Shown: positions 18,813-28,232, counted from the first letter of the stretch. The stretch: DNA of 64,000 nucleotides from Prosthecobacter sp. SYSU 5D2 (GCF_039655865.1 NZ_JBBYXL010000007.1:1-64000), one strand, 5' to 3'. Notes: a model not told the origin generated them from the letters alone. Numbers and translations are program-made.

Positions 18813-19586
18813 TCAGGCACACATGCCGGAGCGGCCGGCGATAAAGTTTTGAATGTCCGGCTCGGGGGAGTTTCGGAGGTCATCTGCCGTGCCGGTGAAG
18901 GAGACGACGCCATTTTTTAGCATGACGACACGGTCGGCGATTTTGAAGACGCTGTTCATGTCATGCGTGATGACGATGCTGGTGACCTTGAAGCGTTTTT
19001 GCAGGCGCAGGATCATCTGGTCAATGACATCGGTGACGATGGGGTCCAGGCCGGCGGTGGGTTCATCGTAAAGAATGCATTCCGGCCTGCCGATGATGGC
19101 ACGGGCGATGCCGACGCGCTTGCGCATGCCGCCAGAGAGGTTGATGGGCATCTTGTCCTTGTGCTCCTCCAGCTCCACGAGTTCCAGGGCTTCATGCACC
19201 CGTTGCTCGATCTCCGCCTTGTCCCGGATGCCAGCTTCCTTGAGCGGAAAGGCGACGTTTTCCGCGACGGTGAGGCTGTCAAAAAGCGCGGCATTTTGAA
19301 ACAGATAGCCCATGCGGCGGCGGAAGCTGACCAGCTTGCGCTCGTTGAGGCTGCAAAGGTCCACTCCGTCCAGCTCCACGGTGCCTTCCTCCGGATGGAT
19401 GAGACCAATGATGTGCTTCAGAAGCACGCTTTTGCCCTCGCCACTGGGACCGATGAGGACGACAGTTTCCCCGTGTTTGATGGTCAGATTCACCCCCTGG
19501 AGAATCTTCTGCGTGCCAAAACTTTTCTTCAACCCGGTGATGCGGATGAAGGGCACATCTGATCTGGCGGCAGGCGTGCTCATCAC
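18813..19586 (-). CDS. mlaF: Mla-type ABC transporter ATP-binding protein
   Basis: 257 residues; the cytoplasmic ATPase energising Mla lipid transport. Walker A is GPSGEGKS, the signature is LSGGMRKRVGIARAI and Walker B is ILYDEPTAGLDP, with a following H-loop VITHDMNSVF. The GMRKRVGIARA variant is typical of MlaF. Its first codons overlap the end of mlaE by 4 bp, indicating translational coupling. Confidence 0.93.
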   Translation of the reverse strand: MMSTPAARSDVPFIRITGLKKSFGTQKILQGVNLTIKHGETVVLIGPSGEGKSVLLKHIIGLIHPEEGTVELDGVDLCSLNERKLVSFRRRMGYLFQNAALFDSLTVAENVAFPLKEAGIRDKAEIEQRVHEALELVELEEHKDKMPINLSGGMRKRVGIARAIIGRPECILYDEPTAGLDPIVTDVIDQMILRLQKRFKVTSIVITHDMNSVFKIADRVVMLKNGVVSFTGTADDLRNSPEPDIQNFIAGRSGMCA

Positions 19587-20389
19587 AGGGCGGTCCCCAG
19601 AGGAAAGAAGTAGTTCAGCAGCATGGTGAGGAAGAAATTGGCCACCAGCAGGGCCAATGAAGAAAAGACCACGGCTCGGGTGGTGCCAAGGCCCACACCC
19701 ACGGCGCCGTTGGAGGCTTTCAAGCCCTGGTGGCAGGAAATCAATACGATCAGGATGCCAAAAATGAAGCCTTTGATCATGGCAAAGCTGAGATCTTCAT
19801 GATTCGTATGGTCCTTCACATGATCCCAAAACCAGGCGAAAGGGATGCCAAAGACCCCGGTACCGACCACGGCAGCAGCGGCTAATCCGAAGACAATGGA
19901 CTCCGCGATGAGCAGCGGCATGGAGATCATCATTGCCACGAATCGTGGCAGCACGAGGTAGTCCACCGGATGCGCGCCCATGACCCGGAGGGCATCCACC
20001 TGCTCGCTGACCTTCATGGTGCCGATTTCCGCCGCCATGGAGGCACCGACACGGCCAGTGACCATGAGGCCCGCCAACACCGGCCCCAGCTCACGGCATA
20101 GGGAAACACTGACGATGCCGCCAACGGTGGACTCAATGCCGAAGTCCTTGAACTTAAAGTAGGACTGCGCGGTAAAAACGGCCCCGGTAAAGGCCCCGGT
20201 GACAATCACCACTGCCTGGGAGCCAAATCCGATGGTGACAATCTGCTCCGCCATCAGCCGCAACCGCCAGGTTCCCTTGGTGACTGAGTCCCAAAGCTCA
20301 CGCAAAAGCACGCCCAACTGCCCCAGATAGGCCAGGAAGTTTAAAAATGAGCGCCCTGGCAGAGCCAGGATTCCAGTGATTGCAGCCAT
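19583..20389 (-). CDS. mlaE: Mla-type ABC transporter permease
   Basis: 268 residues with five to six membrane helices; the inner-membrane permease of the Mla system. Diagnostic segments are VVIVTGAFTGAVFTAQSYF, LGPVLAGLMVTGRVGASMAA-EIGTMKVSEQVDAL and VLPRFVAMMISMPLL. First gene of the operon; its own promoter would be in the 82 bp between it and the PHP hydrolase gene. Confidence 0.93.
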   Translation of the reverse strand: MAAITGILALPGRSFLNFLAYLGQLGVLLRELWDSVTKGTWRLRLMAEQIVTIGFGSQAVVIVTGAFTGAVFTAQSYFKFKDFGIESTVGGIVSVSLCRELGPVLAGLMVTGRVGASMAAEIGTMKVSEQVDALRVMGAHPVDYLVLPRFVAMMISMPLLIAESIVFGLAAAAVVGTGVFGIPFAWFWDHVKDHTNHEDLSFAMIKGFIFGILIVLISCHQGLKASNGAVGVGLGTTRAVVFSSLALLVANFFLTMLLNYFFPLGTAL

Positions 20390-20471
20390 TAGCTTCTACG
20401 ATGGCACCATACGGGAATAAGGCAACCCGCAGACCCGCATTGCGCCTCTCGTAAAGGATGCCCTAAAGGCC

Positions 20472-21749
20472 TCAGAGCTTCCAGCCCACGGGCTGCGTCC
20501 AGGCTTTTTGCAACTGGCCCGGAGTGGCAGGATTCTTCATGACTTTGTCCGTGGTGATGATGGCGCGGACATAAAGCTCGTCACCGGTCATCTGATAGCT
20601 GGCCTCCGTGCCTTCGCTGCTGGCCAGCAGCTTGCCCACGTCTTCGCTGTGCTTCAGGCGGATCGGGTAGTTGTCATCCGCAGGCGCGGGTACTTCCTTG
20701 ACGGCACGGTCATAGTTCTTCGGCGTGCCCCGAAACTCGATGGTGTATTTCACACCGGGTTCGGCTTTGACCTTCACATTGAGTTTACGGGCGGTTTTGT
20801 CAAAGGTCACGTCTTCCAGGGTCACGCCGGTGGATGCATAAAAGTCCCCGCGTTGCATGGCCTCCACGAGAGCATTGGGATCCAGCTTGTCCGCCTTCAC
20901 CATTACCCAGCCACGGCCGGAGGTGGCGGTGCCGCCATGATAATGATGGCTGTCATCGGTGCCCAGGGCATACAGCGGTTCTGCCTTCAGCTCCACCAGC
21001 CGGATGGTATTCGCGATGTCCCAGATGCGGTCGGTGGAGGTGTCAGCACGGGCAGGATCGCCCTCGGGATAGGTGGAAGGGTGGCCGTTATACACCTCGA
21101 AAAACTTGTCCTCAATGACATGGGCGATGTCCTCCGCACTCACGCCCCAGCGGAAGTTGGGATGGTTCAAGTGTGACATGATCGGGCGGCCTGTCTTCAC
21201 CGCCTGCGCGGCGATGGCTTGCATGTTCGCCCGCAGCGTTTCCCGGATGGAAACGAGATCTTTGACCGGCTGAATGGCCTCGGTGAGATTGATGGCATTG
21301 ATGTGAATGGGTGATTTGGCAAATCCGGCGCTCACTTCTTCCGCCTGCACGAGCAAAAATTTGCCAGGTTCTTCCAGCTTCACCCGGTATTCTTCCAGGG
21401 TTTTGAGCTTCACCTCGACTTCGCCTTTGTCATTGTTGCGGGTGGTCACCCAGTCCTTGCCGAAACGGTCCACATATTTGTCCATGACCTTGCGGCCCAG
21501 GGTGAGCTTTTTCTTTTCGATCGTCGTCTCCGCGACCCACTTCTCGCCTTCAGCCAGAGTGTTGTGATCGGACATGCAGAGGAAGTCGTACCCTTCGTCC
21601 TTGTACCAGGCGGAGATCATGTCCGGGAAGTCGTTGCCGTCACTCCAAAGGGAATGCGTGTGTGTATTGCCTTTAAACCAGCGCGGTTCGTCTGCGCTGG
21701 CCATGATGGTAGCGGCGATAAAAAGAATCGGAAGGAGGAAGAATCTCAT
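20472..21749 (-). CDS. Secreted PHP/CehA-McbA-type metallohydrolase
   Basis: 425 residues with a signal peptide (MRFFLLPILFIAATIMASAD). The mature part starts with WFKGNTHTHSLWSDG, the HxH metal motif of the PHP fold, followed by FLCMSDHNTLAEGEKW and, further on, IMSHLNHPNFRWG and YALGTDDSHHYHGG, giving the remaining metal-binding residues. The last 120 residues form a beta-rich domain. Probably a periplasmic phosphoesterase-like hydrolase; substrate not deducible. Divergent from the cyclase gene with only 48 bp between starts. Confidence 0.8.
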   Translation of the reverse strand: MRFFLLPILFIAATIMASADEPRWFKGNTHTHSLWSDGNDFPDMISAWYKDEGYDFLCMSDHNTLAEGEKWVAETTIEKKKLTLGRKVMDKYVDRFGKDWVTTRNNDKGEVEVKLKTLEEYRVKLEEPGKFLLVQAEEVSAGFAKSPIHINAINLTEAIQPVKDLVSIRETLRANMQAIAAQAVKTGRPIMSHLNHPNFRWGVSAEDIAHVIEDKFFEVYNGHPSTYPEGDPARADTSTDRIWDIANTIRLVELKAEPLYALGTDDSHHYHGGTATSGRGWVMVKADKLDPNALVEAMQRGDFYASTGVTLEDVTFDKTARKLNVKVKAEPGVKYTIEFRGTPKNYDRAVKEVPAPADDNYPIRLKHSEDVGKLLASSEGTEASYQMTGDELYVRAIITTDKVMKNPATPGQLQKAWTQPVGWKL

Positions 21750-21797
21750 GGTGGTTCTTCTTGAACGGAGCGTATCGGCACGAACAATCAGACGCCC

Positions 21798-23636
21798 ATG
21801 TTAAATTCTCTGGATCAAGCCCTCGCCAACACCCGCAGCCACCTGCTGTCCCTGTGCAATGCCGCCGGACACTGGGAGGGGGAGCTGTCCAGCAGTGCGC
21901 TCTCCACGGCCACCGCCGTGGTGGCGCTGCATGAGGTGGATGCAGCGGCCTATGAGGATTTGATATCCGCCGGGCTTCGCTGGCTGGTGGCGAATCAGAA
22001 TGCGGATGGCGGCTGGGGTGATACGACCCTCAGCAAAAGCAATCTGTCCACGACCCTGCTTTGCTGGAGCGCGTTGAGTGGCTGCCTGCGCAAGCAGGTG
22101 GTCGGAGCGAGTGATCCCATGGCTTTCGAGGCTCCCCAACCCCACGCTCTGGCGAGCGCAGCTACAGCGCTGGCGGGAGCGTCCACGTGGATTCAAGGAC
22201 AGGTCGGATCATTGGAGCCAGATGCCATCGCCAAAGCGGTGATTGGCAGGTATGGTAAAGACAAAACGTTCTCTGTGCCCATCCTGATGCTTTGCACCAT
22301 TGGCGGCACGATGGGGGAGAATGCCTGGAAACGGGTGCTTCCCCTGCCCTTCGAGCTGGCGGCGCTGCCACGCTCCTGGTTTGGCGCGGTGGGCTTGCCC
22401 GTGGTCAGCTATGCCCTGCCGGCTTTGATCGCCATTGGTCATGCGCGGTTTAAAAAGGCACCGCCCGCGTGGTGGAATCCGCTCGGCTGGCTGCGTGGTC
22501 TTTTATGGAAACGCATCCGTCCGATGCTGAAGACCCTGCAACCCAGCAGCGGCGGTTATCTAGAGGCCACACCCCTAACCAGTTTTGTGACCATGGCTCT
22601 GGCGGCGTCTGGGGACAAAGATCATCCATGCATTCCTGGTGCGGTCGCGTTTCTCCGCCGATCCATGCGCCCAGATGGAAGCTGGCCCATCGACACCAAT
22701 CTGGCCACCTGGGGGACAACACTGGCTTGCAAGGCTTTGGGCAGTGCCGACTCCACTGTCCGACAGTGGCTGCAAGCACAGCAGTACCAAAAAGTTCACC
22801 CCTTCACCAATGCCGCCCCCGGTGGCTGGGCGTGGACGGATCTCCCTGGCGGAGTGCCGGATGCGGATGATACGGCAGGTGCGGTAATCGGCCTCAAGCT
22901 GCATGAAGAAACCAGCTCCGAAGCCTCCGCACAAGCCGGTATCCGGTGGCTGCTGGACCTGCAAAACCGCGACGGCGGCATCCCCACTTTTTGCCGGGGC
23001 TGGGGCACACTGCCTTTTGACCGAAGCACTCCTGAACTCACCGCCCATGCGCTGCTCGCCTGGTGGCTGTGGGAGAAGGAGATGCCGAAATCGATGCGTG
23101 ATGAAATCCAACATGGCACCCAAAAGGCACTCAACTACCTTCGCAAAAATCAGCTCCCTGAGGGCTCCTGGATACCTCTTTGGTTCGGCAATGAACACAC
23201 GCATGATGAGAATAATCCGGTCTATGGCACAGCCCAGGTGGTCGCTTATCTGAGCGGTTGCGAGGCGCTGGTCGTGCAGGCTGGCGATCTCATCCGCAGC
23301 GGTTGCGCTTATTTGGAAAGCACGCAAAAACCCGATGGAAGCTGGGGCGGCGACAAACAGTCTCCGGCTTCGATTGAAGAGACGGCAGTGGCCATGAATG
23401 CGCTATTGCTGCAAGGGGAGCGGACGAGGGCGTCCGCGCTCCGGGCGGCGGAGTGGCTCATCTCGGTGACGCAAAACGGCACACATTTCCCAACAGCCCC
23501 TATCGGCCTCTACTTTGCGCGACTGTGGTATCACGAAAAACTTTACCCCGTCGTCTGGACGCTGCAGGCACTTCGCCGTGCAAAAGCGGTCTTGTCCTCC
23601 GTTGAGGATTCCGGTACAACCACGCCCCAATCATGA
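21798..23636 (+). CDS. Squalene-hopene-cyclase-like terpene cyclase
   Basis: 612 residues organised as two alpha/alpha barrels. The DxDD motif of class II terpene cyclases is present as DADDTA (Asp355, Asp357, Asp358), the proton donor in squalene-hopene cyclase. QW-like repeats are visible, e.g. GLRWLVANQNADGGWGDT, GIRWLLDLQNRDGGIP, ALNYLRKNQLPEGSW and CAYLESTQKPDGSWGG. True squalene-hopene cyclases are somewhat longer (about 630-720), and no hpn or squalene-synthesis gene is adjacent, so hopene formation is likely but the exact product is open. The stop overlaps the start of the lactonase gene (ATGA). Confidence 0.85.
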   Translation: MLNSLDQALANTRSHLLSLCNAAGHWEGELSSSALSTATAVVALHEVDAAAYEDLISAGLRWLVANQNADGGWGDTTLSKSNLSTTLLCWSALSGCLRKQVVGASDPMAFEAPQPHALASAATALAGASTWIQGQVGSLEPDAIAKAVIGRYGKDKTFSVPILMLCTIGGTMGENAWKRVLPLPFELAALPRSWFGAVGLPVVSYALPALIAIGHARFKKAPPAWWNPLGWLRGLLWKRIRPMLKTLQPSSGGYLEATPLTSFVTMALAASGDKDHPCIPGAVAFLRRSMRPDGSWPIDTNLATWGTTLACKALGSADSTVRQWLQAQQYQKVHPFTNAAPGGWAWTDLPGGVPDADDTAGAVIGLKLHEETSSEASAQAGIRWLLDLQNRDGGIPTFCRGWGTLPFDRSTPELTAHALLAWWLWEKEMPKSMRDEIQHGTQKALNYLRKNQLPEGSWIPLWFGNEHTHDENNPVYGTAQVVAYLSGCEALVVQAGDLIRSGCAYLESTQKPDGSWGGDKQSPASIEETAVAMNALLLQGERTRASALRAAEWLISVTQNGTHFPTAPIGLYFARLWYHEKLYPVVWTLQALRRAKAVLSSVEDSGTTTPQS

Positions 23637-24871
23637 GCACCTCCCGCCGCACTTTCCTGACTTCCCTGGCTGCCAGCGCCGCCACCTCCGCCTTTGCCCG
23701 CGACTGGTCAGGGCAGACGCCAGAGCGTTATCCGGACCCGGATGTCATCGCTCTGGAGCCTGCCTTTTCCAAATACATCCAGGGAAACTCGCCCATCCGC
23801 CGCCTGCACACCGGCATGCTCTGGGCCGAAGGCCCGGCCTGGAACGGCGCGGGCAACTACCTCGTCTGGAGCGACATCCCGAACAATGCCCAAATGCGCT
23901 ACCTGCCCGAGGACGGTCATGTGAGCGTGATGCGCAACAACTCCGGCAACAGCAACGGCAACACCTTTGACTGGCAGGGCCGCCAGATCTCCTGCGAGCA
24001 CGCCAACCGCCGTGTGGCCCGGTATGAACTCAACGGCAAAATCACTGTGCTGGCCGCCGAGTTTGAAGGCAAGCCGCTCAATGCTCCCAACGATGTCGTC
24101 GTCCATCCCGATGGCGGCGTCTGGTTTACCGATCCCGGCTACGGCAGCATGGGCGACTATGAAGGCAACAAAGGCGAGCTCCACCACAAAGAAGCCGTCT
24201 ATCGCATTGACCCCGGCGGCAAGATCGAAAAAGTGACCGAGGCCGAAGCCAAGCCTAACGGATTATGCTTCAGCCCGGATTACAAGAAGCTCTATGTGGT
24301 GGACACTGGCAGCGCCAAAAACATTCGCGTATATGATGTGAAGGACAGCGTGAAGCTGGGGGAGGGCAAGGAATTTGCTGTGATGAATGAAGATGTTTCC
24401 AAAGGGCTACCTGCCGAATATCAGCGCTCCGAGCGTCTCCACCAAGAGCTTTACTCTCAAGGGCGACCTGCAACTGGATCAGGGATCCGCCTCCTGCTTA
24501 CCGCTACGGACATGTCCGCTGAAGAGCTTCAACCGAAGCTCGCAGAAATTAAAGACCTGGAGCGCAAGTTTCGTGGATGGGAAACGCATCGTAAAAACTT
24601 TTCAACTTCCCGCACCAAGGGCCAAGGCGGCTCCGACGGCATCCGCTGTGATGTGGACGGCAATGTCTGGGCCACCGCCGGCTGGATCGGCGATAACTAT
24701 GACGGTGTGCATGTCTTCTCACCAGAAGGCCAGCGCATCGGCTTCATCAAGCTGCCCGAGACCGGCAGCAACCTCTGTTTCGGCGGACCCAAAAGGAACC
24801 GCCTGTTCATCACCGCAAGCCAGTCGCTTTACTCGGTGTATGTGAATACCAACGGCGCGCATTTTTGCTAA
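23633..24871 (+). CDS. Tat-exported SMP-30/gluconolactonase family protein with internal insertion
   Basis: 412 residues. MSTSRRTFLTSLAASAATSAFA is a twin-arginine signal. The propeller shows the family's landmarks: TGMLWAEGPAWNGAGNYLVW, NAPNDVVVHPDGGVWFTDPG, AKPNGLCFSPDYKKLYVVDT and DGIRCDVDGNVWATAGW. Between residues about 252 and 328 lies a non-family segment (LPAEYQRSERLHQELYSQGR through KLAEIKDLERKFRGWETHRK) that interrupts blades four and five and makes the protein longer than the usual 340-370. It is still in frame. It may hydrolyse sugar lactones or similar; whether the inserted form is active is unclear. Translationally coupled to the cyclase gene upstream. Confidence 0.8.
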   Translation: MSTSRRTFLTSLAASAATSAFARDWSGQTPERYPDPDVIALEPAFSKYIQGNSPIRRLHTGMLWAEGPAWNGAGNYLVWSDIPNNAQMRYLPEDGHVSVMRNNSGNSNGNTFDWQGRQISCEHANRRVARYELNGKITVLAAEFEGKPLNAPNDVVVHPDGGVWFTDPGYGSMGDYEGNKGELHHKEAVYRIDPGGKIEKVTEAEAKPNGLCFSPDYKKLYVVDTGSAKNIRVYDVKDSVKLGEGKEFAVMNEDVSKGLPAEYQRSERLHQELYSQGRPATGSGIRLLLTATDMSAEELQPKLAEIKDLERKFRGWETHRKNFSTSRTKGQGGSDGIRCDVDGNVWATAGWIGDNYDGVHVFSPEGQRIGFIKLPETGSNLCFGGPKRNRLFITASQSLYSVYVNTNGAHFC

Positions 24872-24964
24872 CGGAGTGCGAGTGCCCTCGCCCGCCATCC
24901 CTTTACAAAACCGTCCTCGAATTACCTTTGCGATTCCTTATGCAGGGCTGAAGTTGGACTCGTT

Positions 24965-25183
24965 ATGCAAACCATCTCTGTTCTCATCGGTATCGTCTGC
25001 GCGGTTCTGCTGGTCCCCGGGCTCATCCCGCTGCTGGGCTGGACGCTCTGGGCGACCTTGTTCGGTGCTTTGATCGGGATCATCTTTGGTGCTTTCCCCA
25101 AGCGAAAAATCGGCCTAACCATCAACCTTGCCGTGGCCTTGATCGCTGCGCTGCGCCTGTTCCTCGGCGGCGGTGTCATCTGA
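24965..25183 (+). CDS. Small membrane protein
   Basis: 72 residues made almost entirely of two to three hydrophobic helices: VLIGIVCAVLLVPGLIPLLG, WATLFGALIGIIFGAF and INLAVALIAALRLFLGGG, with the loop PKRKIG between. Composition and length suggest a genuine small inner-membrane protein. Function unknown. Its end overlaps the convergent glycosylase gene by 8 bp. Confidence 0.6.
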   Translation: MQTISVLIGIVCAVLLVPGLIPLLGWTLWATLFGALIGIIFGAFPKRKIGLTINLAVALIAALRLFLGGGVI

Positions 25184-25778
25184 CCGGCGGCATCTTCACC
25201 CGCCCGTGCTTCACGCTGACATGCGGGTTGTCACGGGCCAGAAAACGCCAGGGAAAATCTGCCGCCTGGCTGATGCCCACACGCACATCGCTCAGCACCT
25301 CCACGTCTGAGCCTGCTGCGCGAAGACCGCAGCCAGCGGGCCTGCTGCGTCCCACCAGCGGTGTGCCGTGATGGATGCCAGCAATGCCCAACGCCAGTGC
25401 CAGCTTGCCCGGGCCGGAGCACAGGTCTGTCAGCTTTTCCTTCTGACGCCGTTGCTTCATTTCATCAATCCCATGCCGTGGATCCAGCGCACGCACCAGC
25501 ACCAGTCCATCCCGCTCGCCACCCTTCACGAGAATGTTAAAGAGCCAGTACATGCCATAGTTAAAATACACATAGGCACTGCCAGACGGCTTGTTTTTGA
25601 CAAACTCCCGCGCACTGGGACGCGAGGCCGTGTGGCAGGCAGGATCCCCTTCCACCGCATAGGCTTCCGTCTCCACGATGATACCCGAGCAGCCCTGCCA
25701 GACAAGCTCCACGCCTACGAGATCGCGTGCCACGGTGAGCACATCGCGCTCGAAAAAACCGGTGGTTAGAAACGCCAT
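25176..25778 (-). CDS. DNA-3-methyladenine glycosylase (AAG/MPG type)
   Basis: Removes alkylated and deaminated purines from DNA in base excision repair. From the ATG at 25778 it has 200 residues, the usual length. Family blocks: TTGFFERDVLTVARDLVGVE, GIIVETEAYAVEGDPACH (the Glu of VETEAY activates water), GSAYVYFNYGMYWLFNIL and LCSGPGKLALALGI. I rejected the longer start at 25823, since its extra residues overlap the preceding NIF3 gene. One base separates its start from the NIF3 stop, so the two are co-transcribed. Confidence 0.93.
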   Translation of the reverse strand: MAFLTTGFFERDVLTVARDLVGVELVWQGCSGIIVETEAYAVEGDPACHTASRPSAREFVKNKPSGSAYVYFNYGMYWLFNILVKGGERDGLVLVRALDPRHGIDEMKQRRQKEKLTDLCSGPGKLALALGIAGIHHGTPLVGRSRPAGCGLRAAGSDVEVLSDVRVGISQAADFPWRFLARDNPHVSVKHGRVKMPPVR

Positions 25779-25779
25779 A

Positions 25780-26538
25780 TCAAAGTCCCGTGGGATGGTC
25801 CACAAACTCCCAGGGCAGGCCAAACTGCGTCTGCAAATGCTGCGCCAGCGCCTTCACGCCAAAGGTCTCCGTGGCGTAATGGCCTCCGTAGAGAACATTG
25901 ATGCCCAGCTCCTCCGCCAGCGTGTAGCTCCAGTGCGGCCCCTCACCCGTGATGAAGGTATCCACCCCCGCTTTGGCAGCCGCAGCCACTTCAGAGCCTG
26001 AGCCGCCGGAGGAAATGCCAATGCGCTTTGTCACCTTTGGCCCGCCAGCACAGACATGCACCCGACCGCCATCCAATGCTGAAGTGAAGCGAGCCAGCAC
26101 ATCATCCAAAGGCAGCTCGGCTTCACAAGTCACCCCTACCGCCAGGCCCTTGTAATCAAGGAACCCGCCGCTGGGCACAAGCTGCATGGCCTTGGCAATC
26201 TGCGCATTGTTTCCCAGCTCCGGCTGGGCATCCAGCGGCAGGTGTACGCTGTAGATGGCCAGGTTGTTTTCCAGCGCCAGGCTCATCCGCTCAAAGGCTG
26301 CTCCGGTCCAGGGCTGCAAGCCGGTCCAAAACATGCCGTGATGAACAATCAAAAGATCTGCCCCTGCCTCAATGGCCTTCGTCACCACCGGCAACGTCGC
26401 ATCCACCGCCGCCGTCACCTTGCTCACCGTGCCCTTGCGATTGGCCAGCTGCAGGCCGTTCACCGCATTCGAATAATCCGGCAGGTCACGGATTCGCAAA
26501 AGGGTGTCCAGGTGGTTGGTGAGGTCGGTGAGGTTCAT
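25780..26538 (-). CDS. NIF3/YbgI-like dinuclear metal protein
   Basis: 252 residues of the DUF34/NIF3 family: a hexameric ring with a two-metal centre; E. coli YbgI belongs here. Segments: DYSNAVNGLQLANRKG, ADLLIVHHGMFWTGLQPW, IYSVHLPLDAQPELGNNAQI and DTFITGEGPHWSYTLAEELG, with the metal ligands in VHHG and in the final HYATE. Often proposed to act as a GTP cyclohydrolase or metal chaperone, but the role is unsettled. In an operon with the glycosylase. Confidence 0.9.
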   Translation of the reverse strand: MNLTDLTNHLDTLLRIRDLPDYSNAVNGLQLANRKGTVSKVTAAVDATLPVVTKAIEAGADLLIVHHGMFWTGLQPWTGAAFERMSLALENNLAIYSVHLPLDAQPELGNNAQIAKAMQLVPSGGFLDYKGLAVGVTCEAELPLDDVLARFTSALDGGRVHVCAGGPKVTKRIGISSGGSGSEVAAAAKAGVDTFITGEGPHWSYTLAEELGINVLYGGHYATETFGVKALAQHLQTQFGLPWEFVDHPTGL

Positions 26539-26565
26539 GGTGGATGTAAATCTGGCTATAAAGGT

Positions 26566-26769
26566 TCAGCGACCCTGTGCCACCAAATCTTCGTGCGCGG
26601 CGATCAATGTATCCAATGAAACCCTGTCGCCTGCATCCATTTCGGCATTGATTTTGGACAGCTCACGAGCTTCGGTTTTCTTCATTTGCTCCTGCAAATA
26701 AGCCTTGATCTCACATTGCTCAGATGGAGCAAGCTGAAGGATTTCATGTTTGATGTCTGCCAAGTTCAT
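26566..26769 (-). CDS. Short antitoxin-like protein
   Basis: 67 residues from the ATG at 26769: MNLADIKHEILQLAPSEQCE, then a charged helix and a tail ELSKINAEMDAGDRVSLDTL-IAAHEDLVAQGR. The size and 'LAPSEQxEIKAYL' opening resemble addiction-module antitoxins, but no toxin gene is next to it: the following gene, 28 bp away, is NIF3. Thus possibly an orphan antitoxin. A longer start at 26868 would overlap the upstream membrane protein and was not used. Confidence 0.5.
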   Translation of the reverse strand: MNLADIKHEILQLAPSEQCEIKAYLQEQMKKTEARELSKINAEMDAGDRVSLDTLIAAHEDLVAQGR

Positions 26770-26801
26770 GGTTAGGCGATTTTTGGCCCGTGCAGTTTCA
26801 T

Positions 26802-28088
26802 TTACCCCGCCGAAGCAGCCCGTCCCTCTACCAGATTTCTCCCGGAAGAAAGCATGTCCACGAGCCACTGGCGGATGGCTTTAAAGCCGCGCATCAGGGT
26901 GCTGTCCATGACCTCCTGGCAACCGAACCTGGCGGCGATGGTCTCTTCCAGGCGGCGGTAACGGGGTAGCAGGATGAGGGCACTGCGGGGCCGGGTGCCG
27001 GTCTGTCCGCGATGCGCCACGCTGGGGTGCAGCAGACCCCGGCACATCACCATGCCCTGGCCGGCGACGGCCACCTTTTTCTCCGGCATCACCAGGAAGG
27101 GCCGGAAGGCAAAGTGAGTGACACCAGCAGGATCCTGCGTCAGCCGACCCATCGTGCGCACAGGAATGCCATCGGTGCGGCGGGCCAGAAAGCCTTTCAC
27201 ACCGCCATCCAGATCTTCTTTTAGCGCCCGCTTGTTCAGCAAAAAGTCGCGCCCCATCAGGGTCCCAAAAAGGGTGAGGCGGAAAGACCACCCTGCCAAA
27301 AACAGCCCGATGAGCAGGATGATCGAGCACAGGACCAGCGCCGGAATGGGGCTGTAAGGAATGAGTGCCGCCGCACCGGTCACCAGGGTCAGGAGGCCCA
27401 GCTTGGCCAGCTTCAGGCTGGCATCCACAATGCCGAAGGGCGAAAGGGCAATCAGCACATTGATAGCATGCGAGCTCAGCCAGACGACCGTGAAGGCAAA
27501 CATGGCCAGCGGCACCGTCAGCCAGGGCGTGTGCAGCGTGGCATCCAGGATGCCCGCCACCGGAAGCATGGCCAGACCGGAATCCGCCATGCCCGCCATG
27601 GCCTGCAGCTGGATGCGCTCCACCGTGGACATGGCCACAGCCACCAGGGGCACAAAAGCAGTGCTCGCCACCAGGGCGCTGGCCTTGTCCTCAAACAGCT
27701 CGGCAAAATCCAGCGGCTTCTTCACCAGCGCAGGCGCAGCGGCTCCCAGGAAATCCTTCAAAAAACACATGCCAATGATGGCCAGCCCCGTGCCCCAGGC
27801 ATACGGATGGCAGTACCAGGGCAGGCGATGACGCATCTCCGGTACGGTGTCATAATATTTCCACGCACCGATGGCGCTCATGCCCAGCAGCGGACTGATG
27901 GCAACGCCGGTGATTTCTGAAACGCCCTCCGCCAGGGCCACCCCAGGCACGATCATGTCCGCACGCAGCTTTTTGGCCAGTGACTCTGCTTCAGGCGTAG
28001 GCGGAGTTTCCTGAGCCGTGGCGGGGGCAAGAGTCAAGAGCCCCAGCACAGCGGCCAGGCAGGCAGATTTAAGGAAGGATGCATTCAT
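26802..28088 (-). CDS. Multi-spanning membrane protein of unknown function
   Basis: 428 residues. A signal peptide (FLKSACLAAVLGLLTLAPATAQ) precedes about six or seven hydrophobic segments, including ISPLLGMSAIGAWKYY, GTGLAIIGMCFLKDFLGAAA, TVPLAMFAFTVVWLSSHAIN and IPALVLCSIILLIGLFLAGW, then a basic cytoplasmic C-terminal domain of about 150 residues. I do not recognise a family. The start at 28088 was preferred over 28151 because it sits at the signal peptide. No functional partner is evident nearby. Confidence 0.65.
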   Translation of the reverse strand: MNASFLKSACLAAVLGLLTLAPATAQETPPTPEAESLAKKLRADMIVPGVALAEGVSEITGVAISPLLGMSAIGAWKYYDTVPEMRHRLPWYCHPYAWGTGLAIIGMCFLKDFLGAAAPALVKKPLDFAELFEDKASALVASTAFVPLVAVAMSTVERIQLQAMAGMADSGLAMLPVAGILDATLHTPWLTVPLAMFAFTVVWLSSHAINVLIALSPFGIVDASLKLAKLGLLTLVTGAAALIPYSPIPALVLCSIILLIGLFLAGWSFRLTLFGTLMGRDFLLNKRALKEDLDGGVKGFLARRTDGIPVRTMGRLTQDPAGVTHFAFRPFLVMPEKKVAVAGQGMVMCRGLLHPSVAHRGQTGTRPRSALILLPRYRRLEETIAARFGCQEVMDSTLMRGFKAIRQWLVDMLSSGRNLVEGRAASAG

Positions 28089-28232
28089 GGCGGTGACATC
28101 TGAAGGTTGCTCTGCACAGACAATCGCAAAGAATGCCGCATCTGCGGTCATTGCCAGTTACAATTTTCATCTCATCTCCCACCCCTTGCAAAACGCCGCT
28201 CGCACATGGCCCGATTCCGTGCATAGTCTCCG

